Shown here: positions 8,451 through 17,162 of the stretch, piece after piece | How the letters are laid out: each line of letters begins with the position of its first letter | Numbering within the stretch: the first letter of the stretch is position 1 | Origin: Gammaproteobacteria bacterium | Lineage (GTDB): Bacteria > Pseudomonadota > Gammaproteobacteria > Thiohalobacterales > Thiohalobacteraceae | Assembly: GCA_016218375.1 (NCBI GenBank) | Contig: JACREG010000198.1 | Location: 1-37,599 of the forward strand | DNA: 37,599 bases | Reading direction: 5' to 3' | The notes under the pieces: model-generated | What the model saw: the letters and a program-made list of their open reading frames with translations, nothing else | Told to the model about the DNA's origin: nothing | The model's database searches: none | Program-made: the position numbers and the translations under genes

Positions 8451-8963
8451 TTAACCGGACAGACCAAAGGCATAACCAGCTTCGAGCTCGGCCTGACTGG
8501 CATCGCGGATATCCAAGACTTCGAGCATAAAGCGCAGATGCTTGCCGGCCAGCGGATGATTGCCGTCGAGTTTGACTTGCTTGCCTTCGACCGCCACCAC
8601 CAGGAACGGGTAGGAACTCCCGTCGCGCGCCTCGCCCTCCAGATGCGTGCCGACGACGCGCGCCTCGGCGGGGATCGCCTCGATGTCGACCGTCAGCTCC
8701 AATCCCGCATCGCGTTGGCCGTAACATTCTTCCGGCGCCAGCAACACCTCGACCTTGGCATCGATTTTCAAACCTTCCAGCGCCGCTTCCACTTTGGGGA
8801 AGGCCCCGCCATAGCCACCGTGCAAATAGAACAGATCGTCGCGGAAGGCCAGCGCTTGATCAGTGCCCTGTTCGAACACGACATAGCGCAGCCGCGCCAC
8901 CTTGTCCTTGGCGATGCTTTGGTAATTGCGCTGTTTAATGAATTGGACGGTCTTGGTTTCCAT
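8451..8963 (-). CDS. SlyD-like FKBP-type peptidyl-prolyl isomerase
   Basis: 170 aa. SlyD-type proteins are cytoplasmic folding helpers that combine an FKBP proline-isomerase domain with an inserted chaperone flap. The sequence shows the FKBP start (ARLRYVVFE), YLHGGYGGAFPKVEAALEG, the flap at about residues 75-125, and LDGNHPLAGKHLRF. The His/Cys-rich metal-binding tail of E. coli SlyD is absent. It heads the minus-strand run with the glycerol genes, 32 nt upstream of the kinase, so it may share their promoter (a TATAAT at 9019-9024). Confidence 0.88.
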   Translation of the reverse strand: METKTVQFIKQRNYQSIAKDKVARLRYVVFEQGTDQALAFRDDLFYLHGGYGGAFPKVEAALEGLKIDAKVEVLLAPEECYGQRDAGLELTVDIEAIPAEARVVGTHLEGEARDGSSYPFLVVAVEGKQVKLDGNHPLAGKHLRFMLEVLDIRDASQAELEAGYAFGLSG

Positions 8964-9018
8964 GGGCTCGGCTCAATCCGGATTGCATGCGGGTCGGGTT
9001 AAAGTGTTTATCGGCCGC

Positions 9019-9024
9019 ATTATA
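9019..9024 (-). promoter_or_regulatory. Probable -10 box for the slyD-glpK-ugpQ-glpD run
   Basis: TATAAT on the minus strand, about 56 nt upstream of the slyD-like start. No good -35 box is seen at 16-18 nt. It is the only consensus-like -10 in this divergent gap pointing left. Confidence 0.45.
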
Positions 9025-9104
9025 GGCAGCTTGCGTCGCGACGAAACCCCCACCGCTCATCGGGTTAGGCACGGCGCCGGAGTCGTCAGCCGAGGCAAAA
9101 TGCG

Positions 9105-9110
9105 TATAAT
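9105..9110 (+). promoter_or_regulatory. Probable -10 box for folE
   Basis: A perfect TATAAT 66 nt upstream of the folE ATG. The -35 region (GTCGTC at 17-nt spacing) is poor, so either an activator is needed or this is a weak promoter. Confidence 0.5.
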
Positions 9111-9175
9111 CCGGAGGCACGCCCGTCTGCCCCGCAAACCCACACGCGCCCTCACACGCACCAAAGGATACGACC

Positions 9176-9804
<629 letters not shown>

Positions 9805-9805
<1 letters not shown>

Positions 9806-9927
9806 TGTCGACATTGGAACAACTGCGTTTCGGTAACAGCGTCGCGCGCCTGCGCGGTGAGAATACGGCATTGGCCGAACCGCCGACGAACCGGGGCCGC
9901 ACACGCACCGTCGGTTGTTCGTCATGA
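9805..9927 (+). pseudogene. selO: Internally deleted remnant of selO (ydiU), 40 codons
   Basis: The frame starts at ATG 9805, overlapping the folE stop, and ends at TGA 9925-9927, overlapping the next ATG. The first 17 residues (MSTLEQLRFGNSVARLR) resemble the SelO N-terminus, which usually reads like L-x-x-L-x-F-D-N-x-x-A-R-L. The last residues (AEPP...VGCSS) resemble the SelO C-terminus, which in many proteobacteria ends in C-S-S. SelO is normally about 480 aa and adenylylates proteins, so almost the whole kinase-like domain would be missing. The reading is from memory of the family, not from an alignment. A translated micropeptide or chance frame remains possible. Confidence 0.5.
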
Positions 9928-10727
9928 CCCACGCTTGGCCCGACCTGGAGAGTTTGACCGACATCGTGCGCCGCGCCGCGCACGAAGAGCTGCTGCCGCG
10001 TTTCACCCGCGTTGCACACGCACACAAGGCCGACGGCAGCATCCTCACTGAAGCGGATCTCGCTATGGATGCGCGCCTGCACGCGGAGTTGCAACTGGCT
10101 TGGCCGGCGATTGGTTTTCTGAGCGAGGAGATGGGCGCCGCCGAACAGCAACAGTTGTTGGCGGCGGCGAATCGGCCGCTATGGTGTCTCGATCCGCTCG
10201 ACGGCACCAGCAATTTCGCCGCGGGGATTCCGTTCTTTGGTGTGTCGCTGGCACTGTTGTACGACGAGCAGGTGGAACTCGGGCTGATCTACGATCCGAT
10301 CCGCGACGAATGCTTCACCAGCCGGCGCGGCGCCGGGGCTTGGCTGAACGGCCAGCGTTTGAAGACCGCCGCTATCGACCTGCCACTGAAGCAATGCATC
10401 GCGCTGATCGACTTCAAACGCCTGACGCCGGCGCTGTGTCGGCGTCTGGCCGAAACCCCGCCCTATCGCTCGCAGCGCAATTTCGGTTCCTGCGCCCTGG
10501 AATGGGCTTGGCTCGCCGCCGGGCGCGGCCATGTGTATCTGCACGGCGGTCAGAAGCTGTGGGATTTCGCGGCGGGTTCGCGCCTGTTCGCCGAGGCCGG
10601 CGGCACCAGTTTCACCCTGGACGGCGCGGACGTGTTCGTGGCGCGATTGGAAACACGTTCGGCGGTTGCGTCGCCGGACCCGGCGCTGGCGTTAACCTGG
10701 CTGGATTGGTTGCGCAGCCCGACCTAA
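9924..10727 (+). CDS. Inositol-monophosphatase-family phosphatase
   Basis: 267 aa. A Mg-dependent phosphatase of the SuhB/HisN/CysQ superfamily. Metal-binding motifs are SEE at 67-69 and DPLDGT at 90-95, and the later WDFAAGSRLFAEAGG block is the second signature. The substrate cannot be fixed from sequence; inositol phosphate, histidinol phosphate or PAP are all possible. Start: ATG 9924, which overlaps the stop of the selO remnant (ATGA); a TTG at 9915 is an alternative. It probably relies on translational coupling, because no strong Shine-Dalgarno is visible. Confidence 0.88.
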   Translation: MTHAWPDLESLTDIVRRAAHEELLPRFTRVAHAHKADGSILTEADLAMDARLHAELQLAWPAIGFLSEEMGAAEQQQLLAAANRPLWCLDPLDGTSNFAAGIPFFGVSLALLYDEQVELGLIYDPIRDECFTSRRGAGAWLNGQRLKTAAIDLPLKQCIALIDFKRLTPALCRRLAETPPYRSQRNFGSCALEWAWLAAGRGHVYLHGGQKLWDFAAGSRLFAEAGGTSFTLDGADVFVARLETRSAVASPDPALALTWLDWLRSPT

Positions 10728-10734
10728 GTCGTAC

Positions 10735-11169
10735 TCAATTGCCGCCTGCGGCCCGCGAACTCAGGGCGGGGAAATCCTTGGCGTACTTGTGAATCCATTC
10801 GCGCGCGGCCTGCTCGCCGGTCAATTGGCGCCCCTCGCGTTCAAGCACTTCGCGCTTGTAGTGCTCGATATGACAGATCTGCTCGACCATGCGCGCGCGG
10901 AATTCGTCCTGGGGCACGAGAAATTCGACGCCGATCAGGTACTGATCCCGCATCGGCCGGCACCAACTCACCCGACAGGGCGCCTCGAAGGAGGGTTCCA
11001 CACAGGTGATCTGCACCCGGATGATGGTTTCGGGGTCAATGGCGGTTGCGACACTGAACGACAAGCCACCGCAACTGACATCATGGAGTTTACGGGTCTC
11101 GATCGAGGACACGGGTTCCTGCCGGAACTCGATGGGGATATCCGAGGGATGTCTTATATAACTTCGCAT
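10735..11169 (-). CDS. PilZ-domain protein
   Basis: 144 aa. PilZ domains bind cyclic di-GMP and pass the signal to motility, adhesion or exopolysaccharide machinery. The N-terminal arginines (R2, R6) and DVSCGGLSF (about 29-37) match the RxxxR and D-x-S-x-x-G ligand motifs. The barrel ends near YLIGVEFL (about 77-84). A charged helical C-terminus of some 55 residues follows. GGAGGT sits 8 nt before the ATG at 11169, a clear start. Convergent with the IMPase-like gene, with 7 nt between the stops. No effector gene is adjacent, so the target is unknown. Confidence 0.85.
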   Translation of the reverse strand: MRSYIRHPSDIPIEFRQEPVSSIETRKLHDVSCGGLSFSVATAIDPETIIRVQITCVEPSFEAPCRVSWCRPMRDQYLIGVEFLVPQDEFRARMVEQICHIEHYKREVLEREGRQLTGEQAAREWIHKYAKDFPALSSRAAGGN

Positions 11170-11302
11170 ATCGACTTACCTCCGTCGCACGCGATACGGC
11201 CTGAATTAGGCAGTCGAATCTTTGCATATATCAGGCCACCCGCGGAACATCCGGTTCCGCTTCCGCCCCCTGATACAACAATAGCCGGGATTTGCTAATC
11301 GA

Positions 11303-11581
11303 CTATATCCAACCCTGCAAGGCTTCGATCAGACTTTGCGCCTGATCCTTGCTGGAGATGTTGAATTTGGATTTCTGCACATACTCGCCATTGCGCTTCT
11401 GGTAGCGGCGGATGGTATAGCGGTCCGGGCCATAGTCGTTCTTGGCCTTGTCCCAGTCCTGGTAGCGGTAGATGACCGTGGACCATGCGCCCTTGGACAG
11501 AATCTTCTTGTCCAGTTCTTTGACAACCAACACACCGTCTTCTTCGTAGTTGACGGTCAGATCGTTCACATCCGAAGCCAT
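11303..11581 (-). CDS. Small conserved-looking protein of unknown function
   Basis: 92 aa from ATG 11581. The same frame extends to 11653 but GGAGA lies about 10 nt before 11581. The protein has beta-rich segments (VLVVKEL, WSTVIYRYQDW, DRYTIRRYQKRNGEY) and a C-terminal helix (DQAQSLIEALQGW), and is strongly charged. The order of strands followed by one helix recalls PC4/YdbC single-strand DNA-binding proteins, but I cannot support that with a motif. It could be an unrelated small protein. A possible -10 box is at 11622-11627. Confidence 0.75.
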   Translation of the reverse strand: MASDVNDLTVNYEEDGVLVVKELDKKILSKGAWSTVIYRYQDWDKAKNDYGPDRYTIRRYQKRNGEYVQKSKFNISSKDQAQSLIEALQGWI

Positions 11582-11900
11582 AGACAAGACATCTCCAAAA
11601 TCGTTTGCAGGCGGTGCGCGAAGTATACATGGGCTGCGTGACACAATCGTCAAATCGCGCTATTGCGCCGGTGGCTACCTCAAGGCGGTGCACGGCAATG
11701 TCGATAATCTTCTCGAAGGAATCGCACAACACACTGAATCGGCGGGGCAAATGGCAATTTTGCGAGATAGTTGGCAGAACCTGTGTGACCGGTTGCCGGT
11801 TATCTAGCCCCACCCCGCAGTAGTCTGGATTCTAGGTTAATCGGCATTCCGCCCGGCCATCGTGCCGGCAGCATGCCCATGCAAAGCGAGGCACGCGAAT
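11582..11900. other. 319-bp divergent intergenic region
   Basis: Between the 92-aa gene (minus) and a coiled-coil membrane protein (plus). It holds a TATACT -10 on the minus strand at 11622-11627. TTGACG at 11648-11653 is 20 nt away, too far for a standard -35. Open frames here look like chance frames. No RNA structure recognised. Confidence 0.4.
11622..11627 (-). promoter_or_regulatory. Possible -10 box for the 92-aa gene
   Basis: TATACT on the minus strand, about 41 nt before the ATG at 11581. TTGACG lies 20 nt further upstream, which is longer than normal spacing. Confidence 0.35.
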
Positions 11901-12650
11901 ATGTGCGCGAGCATATACGAACACAAATCCCGGCAGCCGCCGCCCCAAATACAGAGCGGCGAACGGCCCTTGGCCCCGTCCGTGTTCAGCGGCGAGGCCC
12001 GGCTGCGCGAGCTCGAACATCTGGCCGACACCGCCCGCAAGGTCCGCGACCAGGCAGCCGCCGAACTGACCCGCGGCAGCGGCGCCACCCATCACATCGC
12101 CCGCGAGCGCATCGCGGCCGCCGAGCGGATGTTGCGCAAGGCACAGCAGGAAATTGCCGAACTACGCGCGCAGTTGGCGCAACCGGTCACCGGTACCGGT
12201 GCCACCGAACGCACCATCGCGCCGCAGGATTTCGAACTGGCCATTCTGCTGGGTCATAACAAGGGCCGTTTCAATCAAGTCGGCGGCGCGCATGCCCCCC
12301 TGGAATTGCAGCAGGATGTCACCCAGGAGCGGCGAAATGTGGCCGCGACCAAAGCAGGCACACACACACATACCCATGCCACACCCAAATCGGGGGCGGG
12401 CATGGCGGACAAACGCAGTTGGGCGTTCGGTCTGTTGCTCGTCGTGGGTCTCGGCCTCGGCGCATTCGGCACCTATGCAATGCTCAACCACAACGCCATG
12501 TACGATGCCACGCAATTTGTACGCGATGGCACCACGCAATTGATTATCCGGCTGCGTGCTTTGCTGCCCACCATCGATGCCAGCGGTCATACGACCGCCA
12601 AGGCGGCTTTCAGTAAAGCGGAAAATACCCTGCACCGACACCCGATCTGA
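11901..12650 (+). CDS. Coiled-coil protein with one C-terminal membrane segment, unknown
   Basis: 249 aa; I do not recognise the family. Residues about 30-110 are rich in Ala, Glu, Arg and Leu with heptad-like spacing, probably a coiled coil. A His-Thr run (HTHTHT, about 155-160) precedes a hydrophobic segment (GLLLVVGLGLGAFGTYAML, about 180-198), so the N-terminal part is likely cytoplasmic and the tail periplasmic. ATG 11901 has GAGG upstream at 9 nt; an in-frame ATG at 11862 is an alternative. dsrC follows after a 210-nt gap, so a shared transcript is uncertain. Confidence 0.65.
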   Translation: MCASIYEHKSRQPPPQIQSGERPLAPSVFSGEARLRELEHLADTARKVRDQAAAELTRGSGATHHIARERIAAAERMLRKAQQEIAELRAQLAQPVTGTGATERTIAPQDFELAILLGHNKGRFNQVGGAHAPLELQQDVTQERRNVAATKAGTHTHTHATPKSGAGMADKRSWAFGLLLVVGLGLGAFGTYAMLNHNAMYDATQFVRDGTTQLIIRLRALLPTIDASGHTTAKAAFSKAENTLHRHPI

Positions 12651-12860
12651 ACGATCCCGCCCGCAACACAACGTGTCGGATATGCCGATGCCAACGCTCT
12701 TTCCCACAGCAGCTATATACCTAAAGATTGTGCAGTAACTCGGCCGCCCGCTGTCTCGCACCCTCCACGTTGCCCTGTTAGACTAGCCGCACCCTGAATG
12801 CGCCGTCCTCGCGCATTTGCATCGACTCGAAACACACATACAAACACGAGGTGATCCGCA

Positions 12861-13163
12861 ATGAGTGCACAACTGTCAGTCCCCACCGATGGCGAAGGTT
12901 TTTTGGTCAACCGTGATGACTGGTCAGAAGAAGTCGCCCGTCAACTCGCCCAGGCCGAAGACATGGAAATCTCGGACGAGATCATGAATTACATCCTGGA
13001 AGCGCGCCGCATGTACGAAGAAGACGGCGTAGTGCCGCCGATCCGCAAGTTCGCCAAATCCATGGGCGTCGACAGCAAGCATCTGTACGACGTTTTCATG
13101 AAGGGCCCGATGAAGCTGATCTGTAAATGGGGCGGCCTGCCCAAGCCGACCGGCTGCGTCTAA
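12861..13163 (+). CDS. dsrC: DsrC-type sulfur carrier protein
   Basis: 100 aa. DsrC carries sulfur as a trisulfide between its two C-terminal cysteines and serves DsrAB/DsrMKJOP; TusE relatives act in tRNA thiolation and keep only the last Cys. The C-terminal arm here is ICKWGGLPKPTGCV with Cys88 and Cys99, the C-x10-C pattern of true DsrC. The rest (DWSEEVARQLA, YEEDGVVPPIRKFAK) fits the helical core. GAGGTGATC precedes the ATG. No dsr, tus, sox or rhodanese genes are adjacent, so it stands alone here. A role as a redox-responsive regulator is also known in the family. Confidence 0.92.
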   Translation: MSAQLSVPTDGEGFLVNRDDWSEEVARQLAQAEDMEISDEIMNYILEARRMYEEDGVVPPIRKFAKSMGVDSKHLYDVFMKGPMKLICKWGGLPKPTGCV

Positions 13164-13209
13164 GCATCTGAATACCGCCCGCTCGGGCAAAGCCCTGCGC
13201 GGGCTGACT

Positions 13210-13243
13210 GCGAGGGGAGAGCGTTCCGACGCTCTCCCCTCGC
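13210..13243. terminator. Strong hairpin between dsrC and zapE
   Basis: Perfect 15-bp stem (GCGAGGGGAGAGCGT and its complement) with a TCCG loop. It lies between convergent genes, and there is no T-run after it on either side. A weaker GCCCGC/GCGGGC hairpin precedes it. It could stop or protect both transcripts. Confidence 0.7.
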
Positions 13244-13294
13244 AACCCCTCACCGGCGCGGATGCAGCGATCGTTATACGTCATGCATCGACAC

Positions 13295-14377
13295 TCAACG
13301 GTGTGGCTTGGCGAGATAGCGATGACTGCCCATCTCCGCCAAGCGGCTTACCGTACGCTGGAAGGCGAACTGTAGATACCGCCCGCTGTACAGATGCTCC
13401 GGCACAGCCTCGGCCGTCGCGACCAGTTTGACGTTGTGATCGTAGAGCGCGTCGATCAGGTGCATGAAACGTTTCGCCGCATCGTCACGGCCTTCGTCCA
13501 TGCGCGGTATGTCACTCAGAAACACGCTGTGATAGCGCCGGGCGATTTCCAGATAATCGCGCGCCCACAGCGGCGCATCGCATACATCGGCAAAGCGGAA
13601 CCAGATAACATCGTCGGCGATGGCCAGCACCGGCACGGGTCGCTGATGCAGCATTAGCACCTGATCGTAGGCCGCTTCAACCGGCGCCAGCCGGCGAAAA
13701 TCCCGGGCCAGAATGGCGCGTCCCGCGTCGCCGTCCAGCACATGATAGGTGCCGCCGCGATCCAGCAGTTCGCAGCGGAAATCCACCGGCGAATCGAGAT
13801 GCAGGACCGTTGTGTGGGTCTTGAGCAGATCGATGGCGAAGAGAAAGCGATCCCGCTGTAGACCTTCGAGATACAGCGCGTCGGGCGCCACGTTGGATGT
13901 AGCCACCAGGGTGATGCCCGCGTCGAACAGCGCCTGTAACAGACCCGCCAACAGCATGGCATCGGCGATGTCGTGCACATGAAATTCATCCAGACACAGC
14001 ACCCGCCATTGCTCGGCCATGCGCCGGCCGACCACCCGCAGGGGGTTGGGCGTATGCGGCAGGGATCTGAGTTGCGCATGGATCTCCTGCATGAAGAGAT
14101 GAAAATGCACGCGGCGTTTCTGCGGGAACGGCAGGCACTCGAAAAAACTGTCGATCAGATAGGTCTTGCCGCGCCCCGGCCCGCCCCATAGGTAGAGCCC
14201 TCGCACGGCCCGGCGCGGTGTGTCGAAGAGACGCGCCCACCACGCGGTGGGTGCGGGCGGTGTCTGTGCCAATGTCTCGTAGAGTTGTTGCAGAACGTCG
14301 AGCGCCTGCGCCTGGGCCGCGTCGGGACGGAGTGCGCCGCGCGCGATATCGGCCCGATAGCGCTCGCGCGGCGTCAC
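13295..14377 (-). CDS. zapE: Cell-division ATPase ZapE (AFG1-like)
   Basis: 360 aa, usual for ZapE. This P-loop ATPase associates with FtsZ rings at late division and is related to yeast Afg1. Walker A is GGPGRGKT (65-72) and Walker B is VLCLDEF (about 126-132). The motifs HVHDIADAMLL and TSNVAPDALY are characteristic of the family, and the C-terminus SRLAEMGSHRYL is also typical. The upstream neighbour on the same strand is bcp, with 36 nt between them, so they may form one transcript. Confidence 0.94.
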   Translation of the reverse strand: MTPRERYRADIARGALRPDAAQAQALDVLQQLYETLAQTPPAPTAWWARLFDTPRRAVRGLYLWGGPGRGKTYLIDSFFECLPFPQKRRVHFHLFMQEIHAQLRSLPHTPNPLRVVGRRMAEQWRVLCLDEFHVHDIADAMLLAGLLQALFDAGITLVATSNVAPDALYLEGLQRDRFLFAIDLLKTHTTVLHLDSPVDFRCELLDRGGTYHVLDGDAGRAILARDFRRLAPVEAAYDQVLMLHQRPVPVLAIADDVIWFRFADVCDAPLWARDYLEIARRYHSVFLSDIPRMDEGRDDAAKRFMHLIDALYDHNVKLVATAEAVPEHLYSGRYLQFAFQRTVSRLAEMGSHRYLAKPHR

Positions 14378-14413
14378 CTGTGCCGGCCCCCGGTTACAGT
14401 CGCAGTCGCGGTT

Positions 14414-14881
14414 TCAATCAAGCGCGCGTACCAGCTCCAGAACCGCGGTGGCATGGCCTTTGGCCGTCACACCGTACAGGGCATGACGCAGGATGCCGGC
14501 CTTGTCGATGATAAACGTCGAACGCACGATGCCCATTTTACGGATGCCGTCCTTTTCTTTTTCCTGCCACACGCCGTATTGCTCGCACACCTCGCCGTCC
14601 ACATCGGCCAGCAGTTGCACGGTCAGTCCGTGCTTGTCGCGGAACGTCGCATGGCTACCGCAATCGTCGCGGCTCACGCCGAAGACCACGCAATCCGCAC
14701 GCTCGAATTCGTCGGCCAACGCCGTGAATTCCAGGGCCTCCAGCGTACACCCCGAGGTATCATCCTTCGGATAGAAATACACCACGACATGGCGCTTGCC
14801 GCACTCGTTAGCGAGCGAAACCGCGCGTAGATCGGCATCGGGCAGATCGAAAGACGGTGCAGCTTGACCGACCTGTAACAT
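14414..14881 (-). CDS. bcp: Peroxiredoxin of the Bcp/PrxQ family
   Basis: 155 aa. A cytoplasmic thiol peroxidase that reduces hydrogen peroxide and organic peroxides. The peroxidatic Cys is in YFYPKDDTSGCTLEA (about 45). In E. coli Bcp a resolving Cys lies five residues later; here that position is Leu, so the enzyme may act as a 1-Cys type or use another cysteine, such as that in VCEQYGVW. The frame is open to 15136, but GGAGG lies just before the ATG at 14881, which gives the normal N-terminus. A TATAAT is seen at 14948-14953. Confidence 0.92.
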   Translation of the reverse strand: MLQVGQAAPSFDLPDADLRAVSLANECGKRHVVVYFYPKDDTSGCTLEALEFTALADEFERADCVVFGVSRDDCGSHATFRDKHGLTVQLLADVDGEVCEQYGVWQEKEKDGIRKMGIVRSTFIIDKAGILRHALYGVTAKGHATAVLELVRALD

Positions 14882-14947
14882 GCAACAACCTCCACGCACA
14901 CAGCGTTCTGCTCCGGCCGGCGACGGCGCCCGGCCTCGGTGAGCGGC

Positions 14948-14953
14948 ATTATA
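14948..14953 (-). promoter_or_regulatory. Probable -10 box for bcp
   Basis: TATAAT on the minus strand, about 67 nt before the bcp ATG. The -35 region is weak. Confidence 0.45.
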
Positions 14954-15057
14954 TGTCCGTGCCGGCAGTTGCGGAACCGTAACCGCAACACGCGATTTCC
15001 TGTATAACCCCGCACCGGCCGACGACAACGCGCCACCTGTGGGCAGCGCAGTGCGAC

Positions 15058-15085
15058 TCGCCATTTTTTCGCGCCGACGTATACT
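15058..15085 (+). promoter_or_regulatory. Possible sigma-70 promoter of the HDOD gene
   Basis: TCGCCA (15058-15063), 16-nt spacer, TATACT (15080-15085), about 100 nt before the ATG at 15186. Confidence 0.4.
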
Positions 15086-15185
15086 GTTCGTCACGATCAC
15101 CCGCGGACTCACGCGCCGCGTTGTGAACCAAAGCACGGCACCGCCGCGATGCTTGACCTAGCCTCGGAACAGGCAGGGAGAATCC

Positions 15186-16598
15186 ATGCAACTGGCGACA
15201 CGCATCCGGTCCCATCTTGAGCAACTGCGGAAGAATTACGCAGTAATCCCCCATACGCCGACGCAAACCCTGGACGAGGCCGCCACGGCCACCCATATCG
15301 ACCCGCGCTATTTGGCCCGCGCCGTGTTGTTGCGGGACGACCGCGGTCTGTTGCTCGTGGTGTTGCCCGCCAATCATCTGATCGACTTCCATGCCCTGCG
15401 CGAACTGCTCGGCTGCGATTGCAAGCCGGCACCGGCGGAGCAAGTGGCGAGCGTCTTCTCCGACTGCGAGCCCGGTTCCGTGCCGCCTCTGGGCGAGCCC
15501 TACGGTGTGCCGGTCGTTATCGATAAACAGTTCGCCGGCAGTCGCCATGTCCACTTCGAAGCCGGCTATCATCACAGCCTGGTGCGCATGCAGGGCGACG
15601 AATTCCAGACCTTGCATCATGCCAGCCTGCACGCCGTGATCTCGAGCCCGTTGAGCGTATTGGAAAGTCGCGACGTGCGCGATTTCATGTTGCCCGGCGA
15701 GCTGAACAAACATCACCCGCTGACCGATCTGCGCCCGCTGGACGATATCCGCAAACAGATCGAGCGCGTTGACCGTCTGCCCGCGATGCCGGAAATGGCA
15801 CATCGCCTGCTGCGCCTGCACAACAATCCCAAGGCGACCATCGACGATCTCACCCAGATCATCCAGGCCGATCCCAGCCTGACGGCGCAGGTGATCCGTT
15901 ATGCGCGCTCGGCGTTCTTCGGTTATCGCGGCAAAGTGGAAACGCTCGCCGAGGCTGTGACGCGCGTGTTGGGCTTCGATACGGTGTTGAACATGGCACT
16001 CGGTCTGGCCGCCAGCCGGACCTTTCACAATCCCGCCGACGGCCCCTTAGGATTACAGGCCTTCTGGCGTCACGCCACTTACAGCGCCGCGCTGGCACAG
16101 GCGCTGGCCAGCGCCATCGGCCCGCGCCTGCACCTTAAACCGGGGCTGGCCTATCTGGCGGGATTGCTGCACAACTTCGGTTTTCTGTTGGCCGGGCATT
16201 TGTTCCGCGCCGAATTCTTTCTGCTCAATCGCGTAGTGGCGGCCAATCCGCAGATTCCCGTGCCGCTGATCGAACGCCGCGTACTGGGCGTGGAGCACAC
16301 CCAGATCGGCACGTGGTTGATGTCGGCCTGGAACATGCCCGAGGCGGTCACCCTCAGTTGCGCCGAACACCATAACGAATTCTATGCCGGCGAACAGGCC
16401 GAGTATGTGCACTTGGTGTTGTGCGTGGATCGCCTGCTGCGCGCCCACGGTATCGGCGACGGCACCGACGGCGCACCGCCCGCCACCCTTCTCAACGCGC
16501 TGGGCCTGGATCTCGACAAGGCCCGGCAGGTGACCGAGAGACTACTGGAATCGACGGAAACCCTCGACGCCATGGCGCGGCAATTGGCCGCGGCGTGA
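15186..16598 (+). CDS. YbaK-like domain fused to HDOD signalling domain
   Basis: 470 aa. Residues about 1-150 resemble the YbaK/ProX aminoacyl-tRNA deacylase fold (LARAVLLRDDRGLLLVVLPANHLIDF). Residues about 185-400 are an HDOD domain, the non-catalytic relative of HD phosphohydrolases used in signalling (LPAMPEMAHRLLRL, IIQADPSLTAQVIRYARS, LAGLLHNFGFLLAGH). HDOD proteins are usually tied to c-di-GMP or stress signalling and this pairing is known. Whether the YbaK-like part still edits tRNA is doubtful, since a likely role is ligand sensing. GGGAGA lies 5 nt before the ATG. Ends 3 nt before the convergent LEA14-like gene. Confidence 0.88.
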   Translation: MQLATRIRSHLEQLRKNYAVIPHTPTQTLDEAATATHIDPRYLARAVLLRDDRGLLLVVLPANHLIDFHALRELLGCDCKPAPAEQVASVFSDCEPGSVPPLGEPYGVPVVIDKQFAGSRHVHFEAGYHHSLVRMQGDEFQTLHHASLHAVISSPLSVLESRDVRDFMLPGELNKHHPLTDLRPLDDIRKQIERVDRLPAMPEMAHRLLRLHNNPKATIDDLTQIIQADPSLTAQVIRYARSAFFGYRGKVETLAEAVTRVLGFDTVLNMALGLAASRTFHNPADGPLGLQAFWRHATYSAALAQALASAIGPRLHLKPGLAYLAGLLHNFGFLLAGHLFRAEFFLLNRVVAANPQIPVPLIERRVLGVEHTQIGTWLMSAWNMPEAVTLSCAEHHNEFYAGEQAEYVHLVLCVDRLLRAHGIGDGTDGAPPATLLNALGLDLDKARQVTERLLESTETLDAMARQLAAA

Positions 16599-16601
16599 AA
16601 C

Positions 16602-17096
16602 TCAAGGGGCCGGCTGTTGCAGGCCGCGCAGATCGAACTCGCCCTTGTACTCAAACGGCAATGCCGTGGGATAACCCGCCACCGCAAGCGTGCCGGTCAG
16701 CCGATAGCTCACTGGCTTGACCGACCCCCTGCCCGCACCGCGCGACTGTTCGCCAGACAACTGTTCAAAAACGCGTTGCAGATTACTGACCACATCCACC
16801 GCCAGCAGCGCCTCGCCGAACCGCGGCACCGTCACCCCGGCGGCGCCGACACCTTGGGCGAATTCCCGCTCGTTGAGGTACAACGTGCAGCGCAGGCCGT
16901 CGATCGGCAGATCGAAGTCGTTGGGATTCTGCACCCGCAGTTGCAATTGATAGCGCTGCTCGAATAAGGTCATCTCATGCAGTTGGATGGCGCTGAGCAT
17001 CACCCGAGGCGGTTCCGGTTTGTGCAACAGCGCGGTACAACCGGCAGCGGTCAATGTCCAGAGAACAAGACCGATGACAGCGATTCTTCTGGACAT
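16602..17096 (-). CDS. LEA14-like (WHy domain) lipoprotein
   Basis: 164 aa. A hydrophobic signal ends in a lipobox, TAAGC at about residue 20, so the mature protein is probably lipid-anchored in the envelope. The rest fits the water-stress/hypersensitive response domain: HEMTLFEQRYQLQLRVQNPNDFDLPIDGL and a C-terminal YKGEFDL. These proteins are beta-sandwiches of unclear function. The frame extends to 17297, but AAGGA 7 nt before the ATG at 17096 and the signal peptide fix the start. It faces away from the Crp/Fnr gene. Confidence 0.85.
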   Translation of the reverse strand: MSRRIAVIGLVLWTLTAAGCTALLHKPEPPRVMLSAIQLHEMTLFEQRYQLQLRVQNPNDFDLPIDGLRCTLYLNEREFAQGVGAAGVTVPRFGEALLAVDVVSNLQRVFEQLSGEQSRGAGRGSVKPVSYRLTGTLAVAGYPTALPFEYKGEFDLRGLQQPAP

Positions 17097-17162
17097 GGGA
17101 CGTCCTTGCACAGGCCGCGGGATCTTGTTGTGATTATACCCTTCGCCCCGGATGACACCGTT

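Larger units (their letters stand above)
14882..15185. other. 304-bp divergent intergenic region, bcp / HDOD gene
   Basis: Contains outward-facing promoter-like elements: TATAAT on the minus strand (14948-14953) for bcp and TATACT on the plus strand (15080-15085) for the HDOD gene. Nothing else recognised. Confidence 0.5.
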
